Shown here in pieces: positions 47,094-58,119 of a stretch of DNA of 64,000 nucleotides. The DNA is from Pseudomonas sp. PB120. GTDB lineage: Bacteria > Pseudomonadota > Gammaproteobacteria > Pseudomonadales > Pseudomonadaceae. Under the pieces are notes generated by a model that was not told the origin of the DNA, did no database searches, and saw nothing but the letters and a program-made list of their open reading frames with translations. The stretch's first letter is position 1. Every line of letters begins with the position of its first letter. A program made the position numbers and the translations under genes. The stretch covers positions 1 to 64,000 of the forward strand of contig NZ_RWIN01000040.1 in NCBI RefSeq assembly GCF_009761815.1. Direction: 5' to 3'.

Positions 47094-48194
47094 TTAACCT
47101 TTAAGCTGAGCCAGGGCGCGGTAGTCCGCTCCCAGCGTGGCCTGTAGAACCTCTTTCGGATAATCGTCGGTCACCACCGCTTCGCCCATGTGGCGCAGCA
47201 GCACCAGGCGCAAACGACCGTCGATCACTTTCTTGTCAATTGCCATATGTTCGAGGAAATCGGCTTCGGTCATCTCTTCAGGCGGGATGACCGGCAGGCC
47301 GGCACGCTGGAACAGACGAATGCCGCGATCGCGCTCTTGCTCGCTGATCCAGCCCAAGCGCGCGGACATTTCCAGCGCCATTACAGTGCCAGCAGCCACG
47401 GCTTCCCCGTGAAGCCAGACACCATAGCCCATGTGGGTTTCGATGGCGTGGCCAAAGGTGTGCCCCAGATTGAGCGTGGCGCGTACGCCGGTTTCCTTTT
47501 CGTCAGCGCCGACGACCGCAGCTTTGGCCGCGCAGGAGCGCTCGATCGCATAGGTCAAGGCAACCTGGTCGAGCGCCCGCAGGCGATCGACGTTTTCTTC
47601 AAGCCAGGTCAGGAACGGCTCGTCGCAAATCAACCCGTACTTGATCACTTCGGCAAGCCCGGCGGACAGCTCGCGAGCCGGCAAAGTATTGAGGGAGGCG
47701 GTATCGATCAGCACCACGTTCGGCTGATAGAAGGCACCGACCATGTTCTTGCCCAGCGGATGGTTGATCCCGGTCTTGCCGCCCACCGAAGAGTCGACTT
47801 GCGACAGCAGCGTGGTCGGCACCTGAATGAAATCGACCCCGCGCTGGTAACAGGCGGCAGCAAAGCCGGCCATGTCACCAATGACACCACCACCAAGGGC
47901 AATCACCGTGGTGCGCCGGTCGTGCCGTGCGGTCAGCAGGCCGTCGAAAATCAGTTGCAGGGTTTCCCAGGTCTTGAAGGCTTCGCCGTCTGGCAGCACC
48001 ACGGAAATGACCGAGTACTGTTCAAGACTGCGGGTCAGACGTTCGAGATAGAGCGGCGCAACGGTTTCGTTGGAAATGATCGCCACTTGCCGTCCGCGTA
48101 TATGCGGGGCCAGCAGCTCGGGCTGATCCAACAAACCTTCGCCAATATGAATCGGGTAGCTGCGCTCGCCTAGATCGACCTTGAGTGTCTGCAT
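47094..48194 (-). CDS. aroB: 3-dehydroquinate synthase
   Basis: A 366-residue NAD- and metal-dependent enzyme that cyclises DAHP to 3-dehydroquinate, step two of the shikimate pathway. NAD-binding and active-site blocks are [40 protein letters not shown] and the metal ligands in [12 protein letters not shown]. It follows aroK by 151 bases and precedes the DamX-like gene by 10 bases, the conserved gammaproteobacterial order. Confidence 0.97.
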   Translation of the reverse strand: MQTLKVDLGERSYPIHIGEGLLDQPELLAPHIRGRQVAIISNETVAPLYLERLTRSLEQYSVISVVLPDGEAFKTWETLQLIFDGLLTARHDRRTTVIALGGGVIGDMAGFAAACYQRGVDFIQVPTTLLSQVDSSVGGKTGINHPLGKNMVGAFYQPNVVLIDTASLNTLPARELSAGLAEVIKYGLICDEPFLTWLEENVDRLRALDQVALTYAIERSCAAKAAVVGADEKETGVRATLNLGHTFGHAIETHMGYGVWLHGEAVAAGTVMALEMSARLGWISEQERDRGIRLFQRAGLPVIPPEEMTEADFLEHMAIDKKVIDGRLRLVLLRHMGEAVVTDDYPKEVLQATLGADYRALAQLKG

Positions 48195-48345
48195 GTGTCC
48201 CCACAGTAAAGATGGAATCAGGCGTCCTGCCTTGAATTAACGAATGTCCCCGGCGTCTGTTGGTGTGACGCCGTTCGATAGTCATCCGCCACAACCTTGA
48301 GCGGCCATGACAGGACGCCGAGGATAGCGCATTTCGCGCCGGGCT

Positions 48346-48864
48346 TTAACGAGGCGGTAGCTGCTGCAAGCGCTCTAGAATATCGAGTACCACCATTCGT
48401 GGCGGCCGCTCATCGGTTTCCACCACCAGGTCGGCGATTTCCCGATAAAGCGGATCGCGGATCGCCAACAGATCCCGAAGGGTCTTGGCCGGATCGGCTG
48501 TACGCAACAAGGGGCGATTGCGGTCGCGGGCCGTGCGGCCGACCTGCTGCTCGACAGAGGCATGCAAGTAGACCACCCGACCACCGGCGTGCAACGCCTT
48601 GCGATTGGCTTCGCGCATGACCGCTCCGCCGCCGGTCGCCAATACCACGCCGTCGCATTCGCAGAGCTCGGCAATCATTGCCTGTTCGCGATCACGAAAG
48701 CCCGGTTCGCCTTCCTTATCGAAGATCCATGGGATATTGGCGCCGGTGCGCAATTCAATTTCCTTATCGGAATCTTTGAACGGCAGGCGCAGCTCTTTGG
48801 CCAGCAACCGGCCGATGGTGCTTTTTCCAGCCCCCATCGGTCCTACAAGAATCAAATTTCGCAC
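48346..48864 (-). CDS. aroK: Shikimate kinase
   Basis: A 172-residue kinase that phosphorylates shikimate at O3. P-loop [15 protein letters not shown] at residues ~8-22, the shikimate-binding [11 protein letters not shown] and FRDREQAMI, then [14 protein letters not shown] and the lid RDRNRPLL. The start is a GTG, four bases after the pilQ stop, so it is probably translated from the pil operon mRNA. Confidence 0.97.
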   Translation of the reverse strand: MRNLILVGPMGAGKSTIGRLLAKELRLPFKDSDKEIELRTGANIPWIFDKEGEPGFRDREQAMIAELCECDGVVLATGGGAVMREANRKALHAGGRVVYLHASVEQQVGRTARDRNRPLLRTADPAKTLRDLLAIRDPLYREIADLVVETDERPPRMVVLDILERLQQLPPR

Positions 48865-48868
48865 AGAA

Positions 48869-50953
48869 TCAACGACTCACAGCAATCGCCTGGTTATTCA
48901 TGATACGCGGAGTGAGAAACACCAACAGCTCGGATTTTTTCTCCGAAACCACGTCACGCCGGAAAAGGCGGCCAAGATACGGCACATCGCCAAGAAATGG
49001 CACCTTATCTACAACCTTGCTTTGAGTATTTGAGAAAACACCGCCAATTACGATGGTCTCGCCGTCGTTGACCAGCACCTTGGCATTGACCTCGTTTTTC
49101 TTGATCGGCGGCACATCCTGCACTTTGTTCAGGTAGTCCGGTTCGTCCTTGGTGACCTTGACCTCCATGATGATCCGGTTGTCCGGGGTGATTTGCGGCG
49201 TCACTTCCAGCGACAGGGAAGCCTCCTTGAACGACACCGACGTCGCGCCGCTGGAACTGGCTTCCTGATAGGGAATTTCGGTGCCCTTGAGGATTTTCGC
49301 GGTTTCCTTGTCGGACGTGACCACTTTGGGCTGTGAGACGATTTCGCCGTTGCCGGTCTTCTCCATCGCCGTCAGCTCCAGGTCGAGCAGCACATTGTCG
49401 GTGATGAAGGCGATCCCAAGCCCCGAGGTATTGTTGACGGTACCCATGTCGACGAACGGCGAGTTGGTGCTGGTACTGCCCGGCGTGCCGATGGTCGACG
49501 AAGCGTTGGCCCCGTTGCTGACACCCGAACTGTTCCAGTTGCCTTTGTTCTGGATCGAGCCACCCCAGCGCACGCCGAGGCTTTTGTCGTAGTCGACGTT
49601 GGCTTCGACGATGCGCGCCTCGATCATCACCTGACGTACCGGGATATCCAGTTGCGCCACGATACGGCGAAGTTCATCGAGGCGGTCCTGGGTCTGGTAG
49701 GCAATGATGTTGTTGGTCCGCTCATCGACGGTGATCGAGCCGCGCTCGTCGATCTTGGCCTCGGCGCTGGTCACGGAGGTGAAGAGCTTGGCGATGTCCG
49801 CAGCCTTGGCGTAGTTGACCTGCAATAGTTCGCGCCGCAACGGCGCAAGTTCAGCAATCTGTTTCTGCGACTCCAGTTCCTGACGCTCGCGAGCGGCAAT
49901 TTCATCGGCCGGCGCCACGAGCAACACGTTGCCGATCTTGCGTTTGTCCAGCCCCTTGGTTTTCAGCACCAGGTCCAGCGCCTGGTCCCACGGTACGTTT
50001 TGCAAGCGCAGGGTGATCCCGCCCTGCACCGTATCGCTGGCCACCAGATTGAGGTTGGTGAAATCGGCGATCAGTTGCAGCACCGAGCGCACATCAATGT
50101 CCTGGAAATTCAGCGAAAGCTTTTCTCCGCTGTAGGCGAACCGCTCGGCATTGCGTTTTTGCAGGTCATCGACAGTCATCGGGCGGATGCTGACAGTCAG
50201 TTTGTTGTCGGTCTGATAGGTCGAATAATCGAAGGCGCCGCTGGGCTCGATGCTGATCGTGGCCCGGTCTCCCGTTGCGCTGGCGTTGACGAATTGCACC
50301 GGTGTCGCGAAATCCTTGACGTCCAGGCGCACGCGCAACGGTTCGGGCAATTGGGTCTTGGCGAAACCGAGGATTATTTTGCCATCGTGCTCCTGAATGT
50401 CCGGGGCGATGGATGGGTCTGACAGGTCGATCACCACATTGCCTTCACCCTGCGTCCCGCGCTGAAAATCCACGCCGCGAATCGCCTTGCTCACCGGCGC
50501 ATAGGCTTTCGCCGGAGCGGGCGAAGCAGTGGCTGGACGGGGTGCGCTGGCGGCCGGCCTGGCTGCTTTGCTCGCGCCTTGCCCGACAACCACAAACAGA
50601 TTGCTGCCTTCGACCCGTGTTGTGCACGGGGCCAGCTGGGACAGGTTGATGATCAGTCGCGTGCGGTCCTTGGCTTCCACCACCGTGGCGCTGCGCGCAT
50701 TGCCGCCACCCAGGTCACGGTTTTTGCTCGCCAGTTGACTGACCACGCCGGGTAGATCCAGGGCGATGCGTGCCGGTTGCTCCGTCGTGTATCCGTGGGG
50801 AGCGGGTGGTGGCGTATCGAACGTCAACTTCAACTCGACGCGGTCACCAGGTAGCGCAGCGACATCCAGCGCTTTGAGGGTAGCCGCTTGTACCATCGGC
50901 GAAACCAACGCTATCCATAGCGAAACGCCGACGGTTGAGAAAATCCTGTTCAT
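48869..50953 (-). CDS. pilQ: Type IV pilus secretin PilQ
   Basis: A 694-residue outer membrane secretin through which the type IV pilus passes. Signal peptide [20 protein letters not shown] with cleavage after VQA (~23). Two AMIN-type domains (~25-260) bind peptidoglycan. N0/N1 domains follow ([20 protein letters not shown]), then the secretin domain (~430-685; [37 protein letters not shown]). A Ser/Thr/Gly-rich insert lies at ~485-515. The length is close to the 714 residues of P. aeruginosa PilQ. It is last of the pilMNOPQ genes, 13 bases after pilP. Confidence 0.96.
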   Translation of the reverse strand: MNRIFSTVGVSLWIALVSPMVQAATLKALDVAALPGDRVELKLTFDTPPPAPHGYTTEQPARIALDLPGVVSQLASKNRDLGGGNARSATVVEAKDRTRLIINLSQLAPCTTRVEGSNLFVVVGQGASKAARPAASAPRPATASPAPAKAYAPVSKAIRGVDFQRGTQGEGNVVIDLSDPSIAPDIQEHDGKIILGFAKTQLPEPLRVRLDVKDFATPVQFVNASATGDRATISIEPSGAFDYSTYQTDNKLTVSIRPMTVDDLQKRNAERFAYSGEKLSLNFQDIDVRSVLQLIADFTNLNLVASDTVQGGITLRLQNVPWDQALDLVLKTKGLDKRKIGNVLLVAPADEIAARERQELESQKQIAELAPLRRELLQVNYAKAADIAKLFTSVTSAEAKIDERGSITVDERTNNIIAYQTQDRLDELRRIVAQLDIPVRQVMIEARIVEANVDYDKSLGVRWGGSIQNKGNWNSSGVSNGANASSTIGTPGSTSTNSPFVDMGTVNNTSGLGIAFITDNVLLDLELTAMEKTGNGEIVSQPKVVTSDKETAKILKGTEIPYQEASSSGATSVSFKEASLSLEVTPQITPDNRIIMEVKVTKDEPDYLNKVQDVPPIKKNEVNAKVLVNDGETIVIGGVFSNTQSKVVDKVPFLGDVPYLGRLFRRDVVSEKKSELLVFLTPRIMNNQAIAVSR

Positions 50954-50966
50954 TATTCGAGTCCCA

Positions 50967-51494
50967 CTATGAGTGCTCTTTCAAAGGGATGGTCCGCGGC
51001 CGTTCCAGCCAGGCGCCTTGGCCATCGGGAACGATTTCGACCACATCGACTTGCGAGCCGCTGATGGCGACGATCCGCCCATCATTGCGCCCCAGGTAGT
51101 CGCCGACTTTCAGCCGATGCACACCGCCAGCGCCACGCAGCAACGCAAACGATCCAGAGGCATTGGAAATCGTGCCGACCATTTCAAACTGCTCGATGTT
51201 GAAGCCTTCGAGGTACTGCTTGACCCGGTTGGTATCCGGCTTGACGTTGCGCGAGCCGCGTTTCTGCCCGGCCAGATCAACCCTGAGTTGCGGGGAAAAC
51301 GGGCTTCGCAGGTTGGCAGCGTTGTAGGTGAATGTTGGGTAAGACCGGAATATCGGCGTGGGTTCAATCTTGCCCGGTGCCCGCAAACGCATTTCGTTCA
51401 TGTACGCGTCCAGATCACTGAAATCCTTGTCACCGCCGCAACCTGCCAGGCAGGCAAACATCACGACCATCGCAAAACAACGGACCGGGCTCAT
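50967..51494 (-). CDS. pilP: Type IV pilus lipoprotein PilP
   Basis: A 175-residue inner-membrane lipoprotein linking PilN/PilO to the secretin. Its lipobox is CLAGC with the lipidated cysteine at ~residue 19. A Pro-rich linker follows, then a beta-sandwich domain (QFEMVGTISNASGSFALLRG, GVHRLKVGDYLGRNDGRIVA) that contacts PilQ. It overlaps pilO by 4 bases. Confidence 0.95.
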   Translation of the reverse strand: MSPVRCFAMVVMFACLAGCGGDKDFSDLDAYMNEMRLRAPGKIEPTPIFRSYPTFTYNAANLRSPFSPQLRVDLAGQKRGSRNVKPDTNRVKQYLEGFNIEQFEMVGTISNASGSFALLRGAGGVHRLKVGDYLGRNDGRIVAISGSQVDVVEIVPDGQGAWLERPRTIPLKEHS

Positions 51495-52114
51495 TTCTGC
51501 AGCCCTTTGTCGTTGTAACGGTAGGTCTTGGCCAGGATGCTCATGCGCAACTTCGGCCCGCCCTCGGGGTTGGCCGGCGCCAGGTCGAAGTCATGCAGGG
51601 TGACGATTCGCGGCAACCCGGCCACGCCGCTGACGAACGTCGCCAGGTCGTGATAGGCCCCGGTGACGGTGATCTGAATCGGCAGTTCGATGTAGAACGG
51701 CTGGGTGACCTCCGGCAGCAGTTTGATCTCTTCGAATTCGAGGCCACTGCCCAGGCCCGTGCGGGTTATGTCTTCCAGCAGCCCAGGCACTTCGGTGTCA
51801 CTCGGCAATTGCCGCAGCAGCACGCCGAAGGAGTTCTCCATCTCCTTCATCTGCTGGGTATACAGCTCCAGATTCGCCGCCATGTGCGCCTTGTTGGCAA
51901 ATTGCTCTTTGAGTGCTGACTCTTCCTCGCGTTTTTGATCCAGCTGACTTTCCAGATCGCTCGTGGAAAAGCTGTAGCCCAGGGCCAACACCAGAATCAT
52001 CAGCAGGACAACCGCCAACGCCTTGATCGCCGGGGGCCAGGAGCCGATGTTGTTGGTGTCGAGGTCGTTGATATCAATCTTGCGCAGCGTTTCCAGCCAA
52101 TTGGACACACTCAT
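51491..52114 (-). CDS. pilO: Type IV pilus alignment protein PilO
   Basis: A 207-residue bitopic protein. A cytoplasmic start (MSVSNWLETLRKIDINDLDT) is followed by a membrane helix at ~30-50 (ALAVVLLMILVLALGYSF), a coiled coil, and a ferredoxin-like periplasmic domain (EVTQPFYIELPIQITVTGAY). It forms heterodimers with PilN in the alignment complex. It overlaps pilN and pilP by 4 bases each. Confidence 0.95.
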   Translation of the reverse strand: MSVSNWLETLRKIDINDLDTNNIGSWPPAIKALAVVLLMILVLALGYSFSTSDLESQLDQKREEESALKEQFANKAHMAANLELYTQQMKEMENSFGVLLRQLPSDTEVPGLLEDITRTGLGSGLEFEEIKLLPEVTQPFYIELPIQITVTGAYHDLATFVSGVAGLPRIVTLHDFDLAPANPEGGPKLRMSILAKTYRYNDKGLQK

Positions 52115-52676
52115 TGGCCGCCCTCCACAGCGGCAGGCTGAGTCTGACGAACGGTCAACTGAAATACGTTGGCCTGATCCAGCTGACCTGCCGTGGTCGC
52201 TTTGACTTCCGTGAGGCTGGGTGCATCGAACCAGTCGGAGGCATCCAGATTGCGCATCAAGTCTGAAACACGATTGTTGGATTCTGCGGCGCCAGTAATG
52301 GACAGCGTCTTGCCGGCCATTTTCACCTCGGTGAAATACACGCCGTCAGGCAACGTGCGCGCCAACTGATCAAAAATCCGCCCGCTAATTGGCCGGTTGC
52401 CTTGCAAGTCCTGGATGATGCGCATGCGCTCGACCAATTGCTGGCGTCGCGCCTTCAAATCGCCGATCTGCTTGATCCGCTCGTCGACCACGGAAATCTG
52501 CTGGCCGATGTAATTGTTGCGGGCGACTTGCCGGTCAATCGCAGCGCCAATAACCTGGTTCGCCATCAGGACCGCCGCGACCGATCCCGCGAGTCCACCG
52601 ACCAATACCAGTAAAAAACGTTTTCGGCGCTGCTCACGCAGCTCTTCGCGCCAGGGGAGCAGGTTGATCCGCGCCA

Positions 52677-52677
<1 letters not shown>
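52111..52677 (-). CDS. pilN: Type IV pilus alignment protein PilN
   Basis: A 188-residue bitopic protein whose N-terminus MARINLLPWREELREQRRKR is the conserved peptide that docks into PilM. A membrane helix (~21-42), coiled coil and a periplasmic ferredoxin-like domain follow. Its start shares a base with the pilM stop codon. Confidence 0.95.
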
Positions 52678-53768
<1,091 letters not shown>

Positions 53769-53849
53769 TTACGGACTCTGTAATGTCCATTGCGTTCAAT
53801 CCATCCGTCTTGACAGCAGCGCAAATGACGCTCTCGACCGAAAAATGCT

Positions 53850-53855
53850 TATAAT
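53850..53855 (+). promoter_or_regulatory. Candidate -10 box of ponA
   Basis: A perfect TATAAT ~100 bases upstream of ponA in the divergent gap. The -35 is poor (TGACGC around 53826-53831). A perfect TTGACA at 53810-53815 is too far away (34 bases) to pair with it. Confidence 0.45.
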
Positions 53856-53957
53856 GCCCAGCGTTTTTTTCCGGTTTTTACTCCAAGCGCGGGTTGTTCT
53901 CCTTTAAGCCTGAACCCTGATGCCCAATTCATTCTTTGCCCTGGATATCCAAAAGCC

Positions 53958-56399
53958 TTGATTCGTCTGCTGAAATTTTTCGGTTGGTCCATCGTCGCCG
54001 TTTTCTGCGGACTGCTCCTCGGTCTGAGCGGCGCGTTTCTTTACCTTAGTCCTGGATTGCCGTCTGTGGAGGCACTGAGAAGCATTCAGTTGCAGATTCC
54101 CCTCCGGGTCTACAGCAGCGATAACAAGTTGATCGCAGAATTCGGCGAAATGCGCCGCACGCCGATCCGTTTCGGCGACATTCCCCCCAACTTCATTAAT
54201 GCGTTACTAAGTGCTGAAGACGACAACTTTGCCAATCACTACGGCGTCGACCCCAGCAGCCTGATGCGCGCCGCGACCCAACTGGTCAAAAGCGGGCACA
54301 TCCAGTCCGGCGGCAGCACCATCACCATGCAGGTGGCGAAGAACTTTTTCCTGACCAGCGAACGCAGTTTCTCGCGCAAAACCACGGAAATTCTCCTGGC
54401 CTTGCAGATCGAACGGCAGCTGACCAAGGACGAGATCCTTGAGCTGTACGTCAACAAGATCTATCTGGGAAACCGTGCCTACGGTATCGAGGCGGCGGCC
54501 CAGGTTTATTACGGCAAGTCGATTCGTGATGTCAGCCTGGCGCAGATGGCGATGATCGCCGGTCTTCCTAAAGCTCCGTCCCGCTTCAACCCGCTGGCCA
54601 ACCCGGCCCGCAGCAAAGAGCGTCGCGACTGGATCCTTGGCCGCATGTACAAGCTCGGCAAGATCACGGAATCCGACTACACCACGGCCATCAACGAGCC
54701 GCTGAACGCCAGCTATCACGTACCAACCCCTGAAGTGAATGCGCCCTACATCGCCGAAATGGCCCGCGCCGAAATGGTCGGTCGTTATGGCAGCGATGCG
54801 TACACCGAAGGCTTCCGTGTCACCACCACCGTGCCGAGCAATCTGCAGGAAATGGCGAACTCGGCGGTCCACGAAGGCTTGATGACCTACGATCAGCGCC
54901 ATGGCTACCGCGGCCCCGAGTCGCGCCTGCCGGGCAAGACCCGCGAAGCCTGGACCACCGAGCTGACCAAGCAACGCACGATCAGCAGCCTTGAGCCCGC
55001 CATCGTCACCCAGGTCGAGAAGAACGGCCTGCAAGTGATGACCCGCACCGGCGAAGAACACGTTGGCTGGGACAGCATGAAATGGGCGCGGCCGTTCCTG
55101 AACACCAACAGCATGGGCGCCAATCCGAAGCAGCCGTCGGATGTGGCCCAGGTCGGCGACCTGATTCGCGTACAGCGCCAGCCGGATAACTCGCTGAAAT
55201 TCAGCCAGATCCCGCAGGCCCAAGGCGCACTGGTCTCCCTTGACCCGCAGAACGGCGCAATTCGCTCGCTGGTGGGTGGTTTTGCTTTCGAACAGAGCAA
55301 CTACAACCGCGCCATGCAGGCCAAGCGTCAGCCGGGCTCCAGCTTCAAGCCGTTCGTCTACAGTGCCGCACTGGATAACGGCTATACCGCCGCCAGCCTG
55401 GTGAACGATGCACCGATCGTGTTCGTCGACGAATACCTAGACAAGGTCTGGCGCCCGAAGAATGACACCAACACCTTCCTCGGCCCGATCCGCCTGCGTG
55501 AAGGCTTGTACAAGTCGCGCAACCTGGTCTCGATCCGGTTGGTGCAGGCGCTGGGCGTTGATCGCACCATCGACTACATCAGCAAGTTCGGCTTCAACAA
55601 GCAGGACCTGCCGCGCAACCTGTCGCTGGCCCTGGGCACCGCGACCCTGACCCCCATGGAAATCGCCACTGGCTGGAGCACCTTCGCCAACGGCGGCTAC
55701 AAGATCAGCCCGTACATCATCGACAAGATTGAAAGCCGCAACGGTGACACGCTGTTCGTCGCCAACCCGCCGAGCGTGCCTAAAGGCGACGTTGCCAGCG
55801 ATGGCATAGCGGCTCCGACTGCTGGCGCCTTCACGGTCAACGCCACGCCAGGCGAAGCGATGAGTGCACAACCGGCGCCGCAAGCCCCGGCAGTGGCTGA
55901 ACGTATCATCGATGGCCGCACCACGTTCATTCTCAACAGCATGCTTGAGGACGTGATCAAGCTCGGCACCGGCCGTCGTGCACTGGCCATGGGTCGTCCG
56001 GACATTGCCGGCAAAACCGGTACGACCAACGAATCGAAGGATGCCTGGTTCTCCGGGTACAACGCCGATTACGTGACCACCGTCTGGACCGGTTTCGACC
56101 AGCCGGAAAGCCTGGGCAAACGCGAGTTTGGCGGCACCGTCGCCCTGCCTATCTGGATGAACTACATGAGCGCCGCGCTCAAAGGCTTGCCGCCGCATAC
56201 GCAGCCTGAGCCGGAAGGCATCCTCAGCCTGCGCGTCGATCCGGTCAGCGGCCGTGCCGCCAGTCCGGGCACGCCAGGGGCGTACTTCGAACTGTTCAAG
56301 GCCGAAGACACGCCGCCGTCGGTCAACGAGCTGGGTAACGGCAATGCGCCGGGCAGCCCGCTGCCAGCGGACGAAGCGGCGCCGATCGATTTGTTCTGA
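53958..56399 (+). CDS. ponA: Penicillin-binding protein 1A
   Basis: An 813-residue bifunctional peptidoglycan synthase. A cytoplasmic/membrane anchor spans ~1-32. The GT51 glycosyltransferase domain has LLSAEDDNFANHYGVDPSSL with the catalytic glutamate, and GGSTITMQVAKNFFL. An OB-like insert follows, then the transpeptidase with SSFKPFVYSAALDNG (SxxK), KSRNLVSIRL (SxN) and AGKTGTTNESKDAWF (KTG). The start is a TTG at 53958; no better start gives the full membrane anchor. The divergent position to pilM is the conserved gammaproteobacterial order. Confidence 0.96.
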   Translation: MIRLLKFFGWSIVAVFCGLLLGLSGAFLYLSPGLPSVEALRSIQLQIPLRVYSSDNKLIAEFGEMRRTPIRFGDIPPNFINALLSAEDDNFANHYGVDPSSLMRAATQLVKSGHIQSGGSTITMQVAKNFFLTSERSFSRKTTEILLALQIERQLTKDEILELYVNKIYLGNRAYGIEAAAQVYYGKSIRDVSLAQMAMIAGLPKAPSRFNPLANPARSKERRDWILGRMYKLGKITESDYTTAINEPLNASYHVPTPEVNAPYIAEMARAEMVGRYGSDAYTEGFRVTTTVPSNLQEMANSAVHEGLMTYDQRHGYRGPESRLPGKTREAWTTELTKQRTISSLEPAIVTQVEKNGLQVMTRTGEEHVGWDSMKWARPFLNTNSMGANPKQPSDVAQVGDLIRVQRQPDNSLKFSQIPQAQGALVSLDPQNGAIRSLVGGFAFEQSNYNRAMQAKRQPGSSFKPFVYSAALDNGYTAASLVNDAPIVFVDEYLDKVWRPKNDTNTFLGPIRLREGLYKSRNLVSIRLVQALGVDRTIDYISKFGFNKQDLPRNLSLALGTATLTPMEIATGWSTFANGGYKISPYIIDKIESRNGDTLFVANPPSVPKGDVASDGIAAPTAGAFTVNATPGEAMSAQPAPQAPAVAERIIDGRTTFILNSMLEDVIKLGTGRRALAMGRPDIAGKTGTTNESKDAWFSGYNADYVTTVWTGFDQPESLGKREFGGTVALPIWMNYMSAALKGLPPHTQPEPEGILSLRVDPVSGRAASPGTPGAYFELFKAEDTPPSVNELGNGNAPGSPLPADEAAPIDLF

Positions 56400-56416
56400 T
56401 CGCGTAGCGCTTAGCC

Positions 56417-56453
56417 AAAAGCCCCGCCTTCGTGAGAAGCGCGGGGCTTTTTG
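56417..56453 (+). terminator. Rho-independent terminator of ponA
   Basis: AAAAGCCCCGC, a 13-base loop, GCGGGGCTTTTT, beginning 18 bases after the ponA stop codon. Confidence 0.9.
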
Positions 56454-56478
56454 TTGCCCGCAGGTTTTGGTGAACCTG

Positions 56479-56587
56479 TGCCGGCCTCTTCGCGGGCAAG
56501 CCTCGCTCCTACAGGGCTTATGGCGCACCCAAGAAATATGCATCACCGCCTATCTTGTAGGAGCGAGGCCTGCCCACGAAGGGGCCG
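56479..56587. repeat. REPIN, 'TCGCGGGCAAGCCTCGCTCC' class
   Basis: Arms TTCGCGGGCAAGCCTCGCTC (near 56489) and GTAGGAGCGAGGCCTGCCCA (near 56557), a fourth REP variant. It lies between the two terminators of convergent ponA and maeB. Confidence 0.85.
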
Positions 56588-56612
56588 CACAACCACCACA
56601 AAACCACAGGCG

Positions 56613-56643
56613 AAAAAAAGCCCCGACTCATAAGAACCGGGGC
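56613..56643 (-). terminator. Rho-independent terminator of the malic enzyme gene
   Basis: On the minus strand GCCCCG (56643-56638), a 12-base loop, CGGGGC, then seven T. It is 24 bases past the malic enzyme stop codon. Confidence 0.88.
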
Positions 56644-56667
56644 CTTCTGTTGAAGCGCTACAACGGC

Positions 56668-57936
56668 TTAGCCGTTGAACACGTCATCCACGCTTTTCAG
56701 CGGGTAGTTCTTCGGATACGGCAGGGTCGCCACGCCAGTCTCGATGGCCGCTTTCGCCACGGCATCGGAGATCACGGTGATCAGACGGGCATCCATTGGC
56801 TTCGGAATGATGTACTCACGACCGAATTCCAGCTTGATGCCGCCGTAGGCGTCGCACACTTCCTGAGGTACTGGCAGCTTGGCCAGTTCTCGCAGGGCGT
56901 TGGCAGCAGCCACTTTCATTTCTTCGTTGATGCGCTTGGCGCGAACGTCCAGGGCACCACGGAAGATGAACGGGAAGCCCAGTACGTTGTTGACCTGGTT
57001 CGGGTAATCCGAACGGCCGGTCGCCATGATCACGTCGTCACGAGTGGCGTGCGCCAGTTCCGGGGAGATTTCCGGATCCGGGTTCGAGCATGCGAACACG
57101 ATCGGGTTCGCCGCCATGGACTTCAGGCCTTCAGGGCTCAGCAGGTTCGGGCCGGACAGGCCAACGAACACGTCAGCACCAGCCAGGGCGTCAGCCAGGG
57201 TGCGCTTGTCGGTCGCGTGAGCGAAGACAGCCTTGTACTGGTTCAGGTCGTCACGGCCGGAGTGGATCACACCGGTACGGTCAACCATGAAGATGTTTTC
57301 GATGTTGGCACCCATGCTCACCAGCAATTTCATGCAGGAGATGGCGGCCGCACCGGCGCCCAGGCAAACGATCTTGGCGTCGGCCAGGGTTTTGCCAGCG
57401 ATTTCCAGGGCGTTGATCATGCCGGCCGCAGTAACGATTGCGGTGCCGTGCTGGTCATCGTGGAAAACCGGGATGTCGCACTGTTCAATCAGCGCGCGCT
57501 CGATCTCAAAGCACTCTGGGGCCTTGATGTCTTCCAGGTTGATGCCACCGAAGGTGATGGAGATGCGTTTTACGGTGTCGATGAAGGCTTGCGGGCTTTC
57601 GGAGTCGACTTCGATGTCGAAAACGTCGATGCCGGCGAAGCGCTTGAACAGCACGCCCTTACCTTCCATCACAGGCTTGGAAGCCAATGGGCCGAGGTTA
57701 CCCAGACCAAGAATCGCGGTGCCATCGGAAATGACTGCAACCAGGTTGCCTTTGCCGGTGTATTTGTAGGCCAATTCAGGATCGCGGGCGATTTCGCGTA
57801 CTGGTTCGGCTACGCCGGGGCTGTAGGCCAGCGACAGGTCGCGGGCGGTAGCGGTGGCCTTGGTGAGCTCGACACTCAGCTTACCTGGACGAGGATGGGC
57901 GTGATATTCGAGAGCGGCAGTTTTCAGATCAGACAT
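56668..57936 (-). CDS. maeB: NAD(P)-dependent malic enzyme (small type)
   Basis: A 422-residue enzyme that decarboxylates malate to pyruvate with reduction of NAD(P). Start MSDLKTAALEYHAHPRPGKL at the ATG at 57936; the frame is open 40 codons upstream but without a coding look. Motifs are the tyrosine/lysine region YSPGVAEPVREIARD, GNLGPLASKPVMEGKGVLFK, metal-binding VFHDDQHGTAIVTAAG and the dinucleotide loop CLGAGAAAISCMKLL. It lacks the C-terminal phosphotransacetylase domain of E. coli MaeB, so it is the short form, and cofactor preference is not certain. Confidence 0.92.
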   Translation of the reverse strand: MSDLKTAALEYHAHPRPGKLSVELTKATATARDLSLAYSPGVAEPVREIARDPELAYKYTGKGNLVAVISDGTAILGLGNLGPLASKPVMEGKGVLFKRFAGIDVFDIEVDSESPQAFIDTVKRISITFGGINLEDIKAPECFEIERALIEQCDIPVFHDDQHGTAIVTAAGMINALEIAGKTLADAKIVCLGAGAAAISCMKLLVSMGANIENIFMVDRTGVIHSGRDDLNQYKAVFAHATDKRTLADALAGADVFVGLSGPNLLSPEGLKSMAANPIVFACSNPDPEISPELAHATRDDVIMATGRSDYPNQVNNVLGFPFIFRGALDVRAKRINEEMKVAAANALRELAKLPVPQEVCDAYGGIKLEFGREYIIPKPMDARLITVISDAVAKAAIETGVATLPYPKNYPLKSVDDVFNG

Positions 57937-58119
57937 GGGGGCATTCCGCTTTTTACTGTTGGACAGACTGGTCAGCGAGGATACGCGCCTCGCAAAATCC
58001 CCACAAGACTGACCGGTCACCCCTGTCAAGCGCCCTACCCTACGACTTTGGCCCAAGAGCCACGGAACACAAGGGATAGACTGTTCACAATCGACATAAA
58101 AAATGTCTACAATTTTTTC

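Noticed and set aside
53810..53855. TTGACA at 53810 paired with TATAAT at 53850 as the ponA promoter
   Set aside because: The spacing is 34 bases, twice the functional distance; only the -10 box is kept as a candidate.
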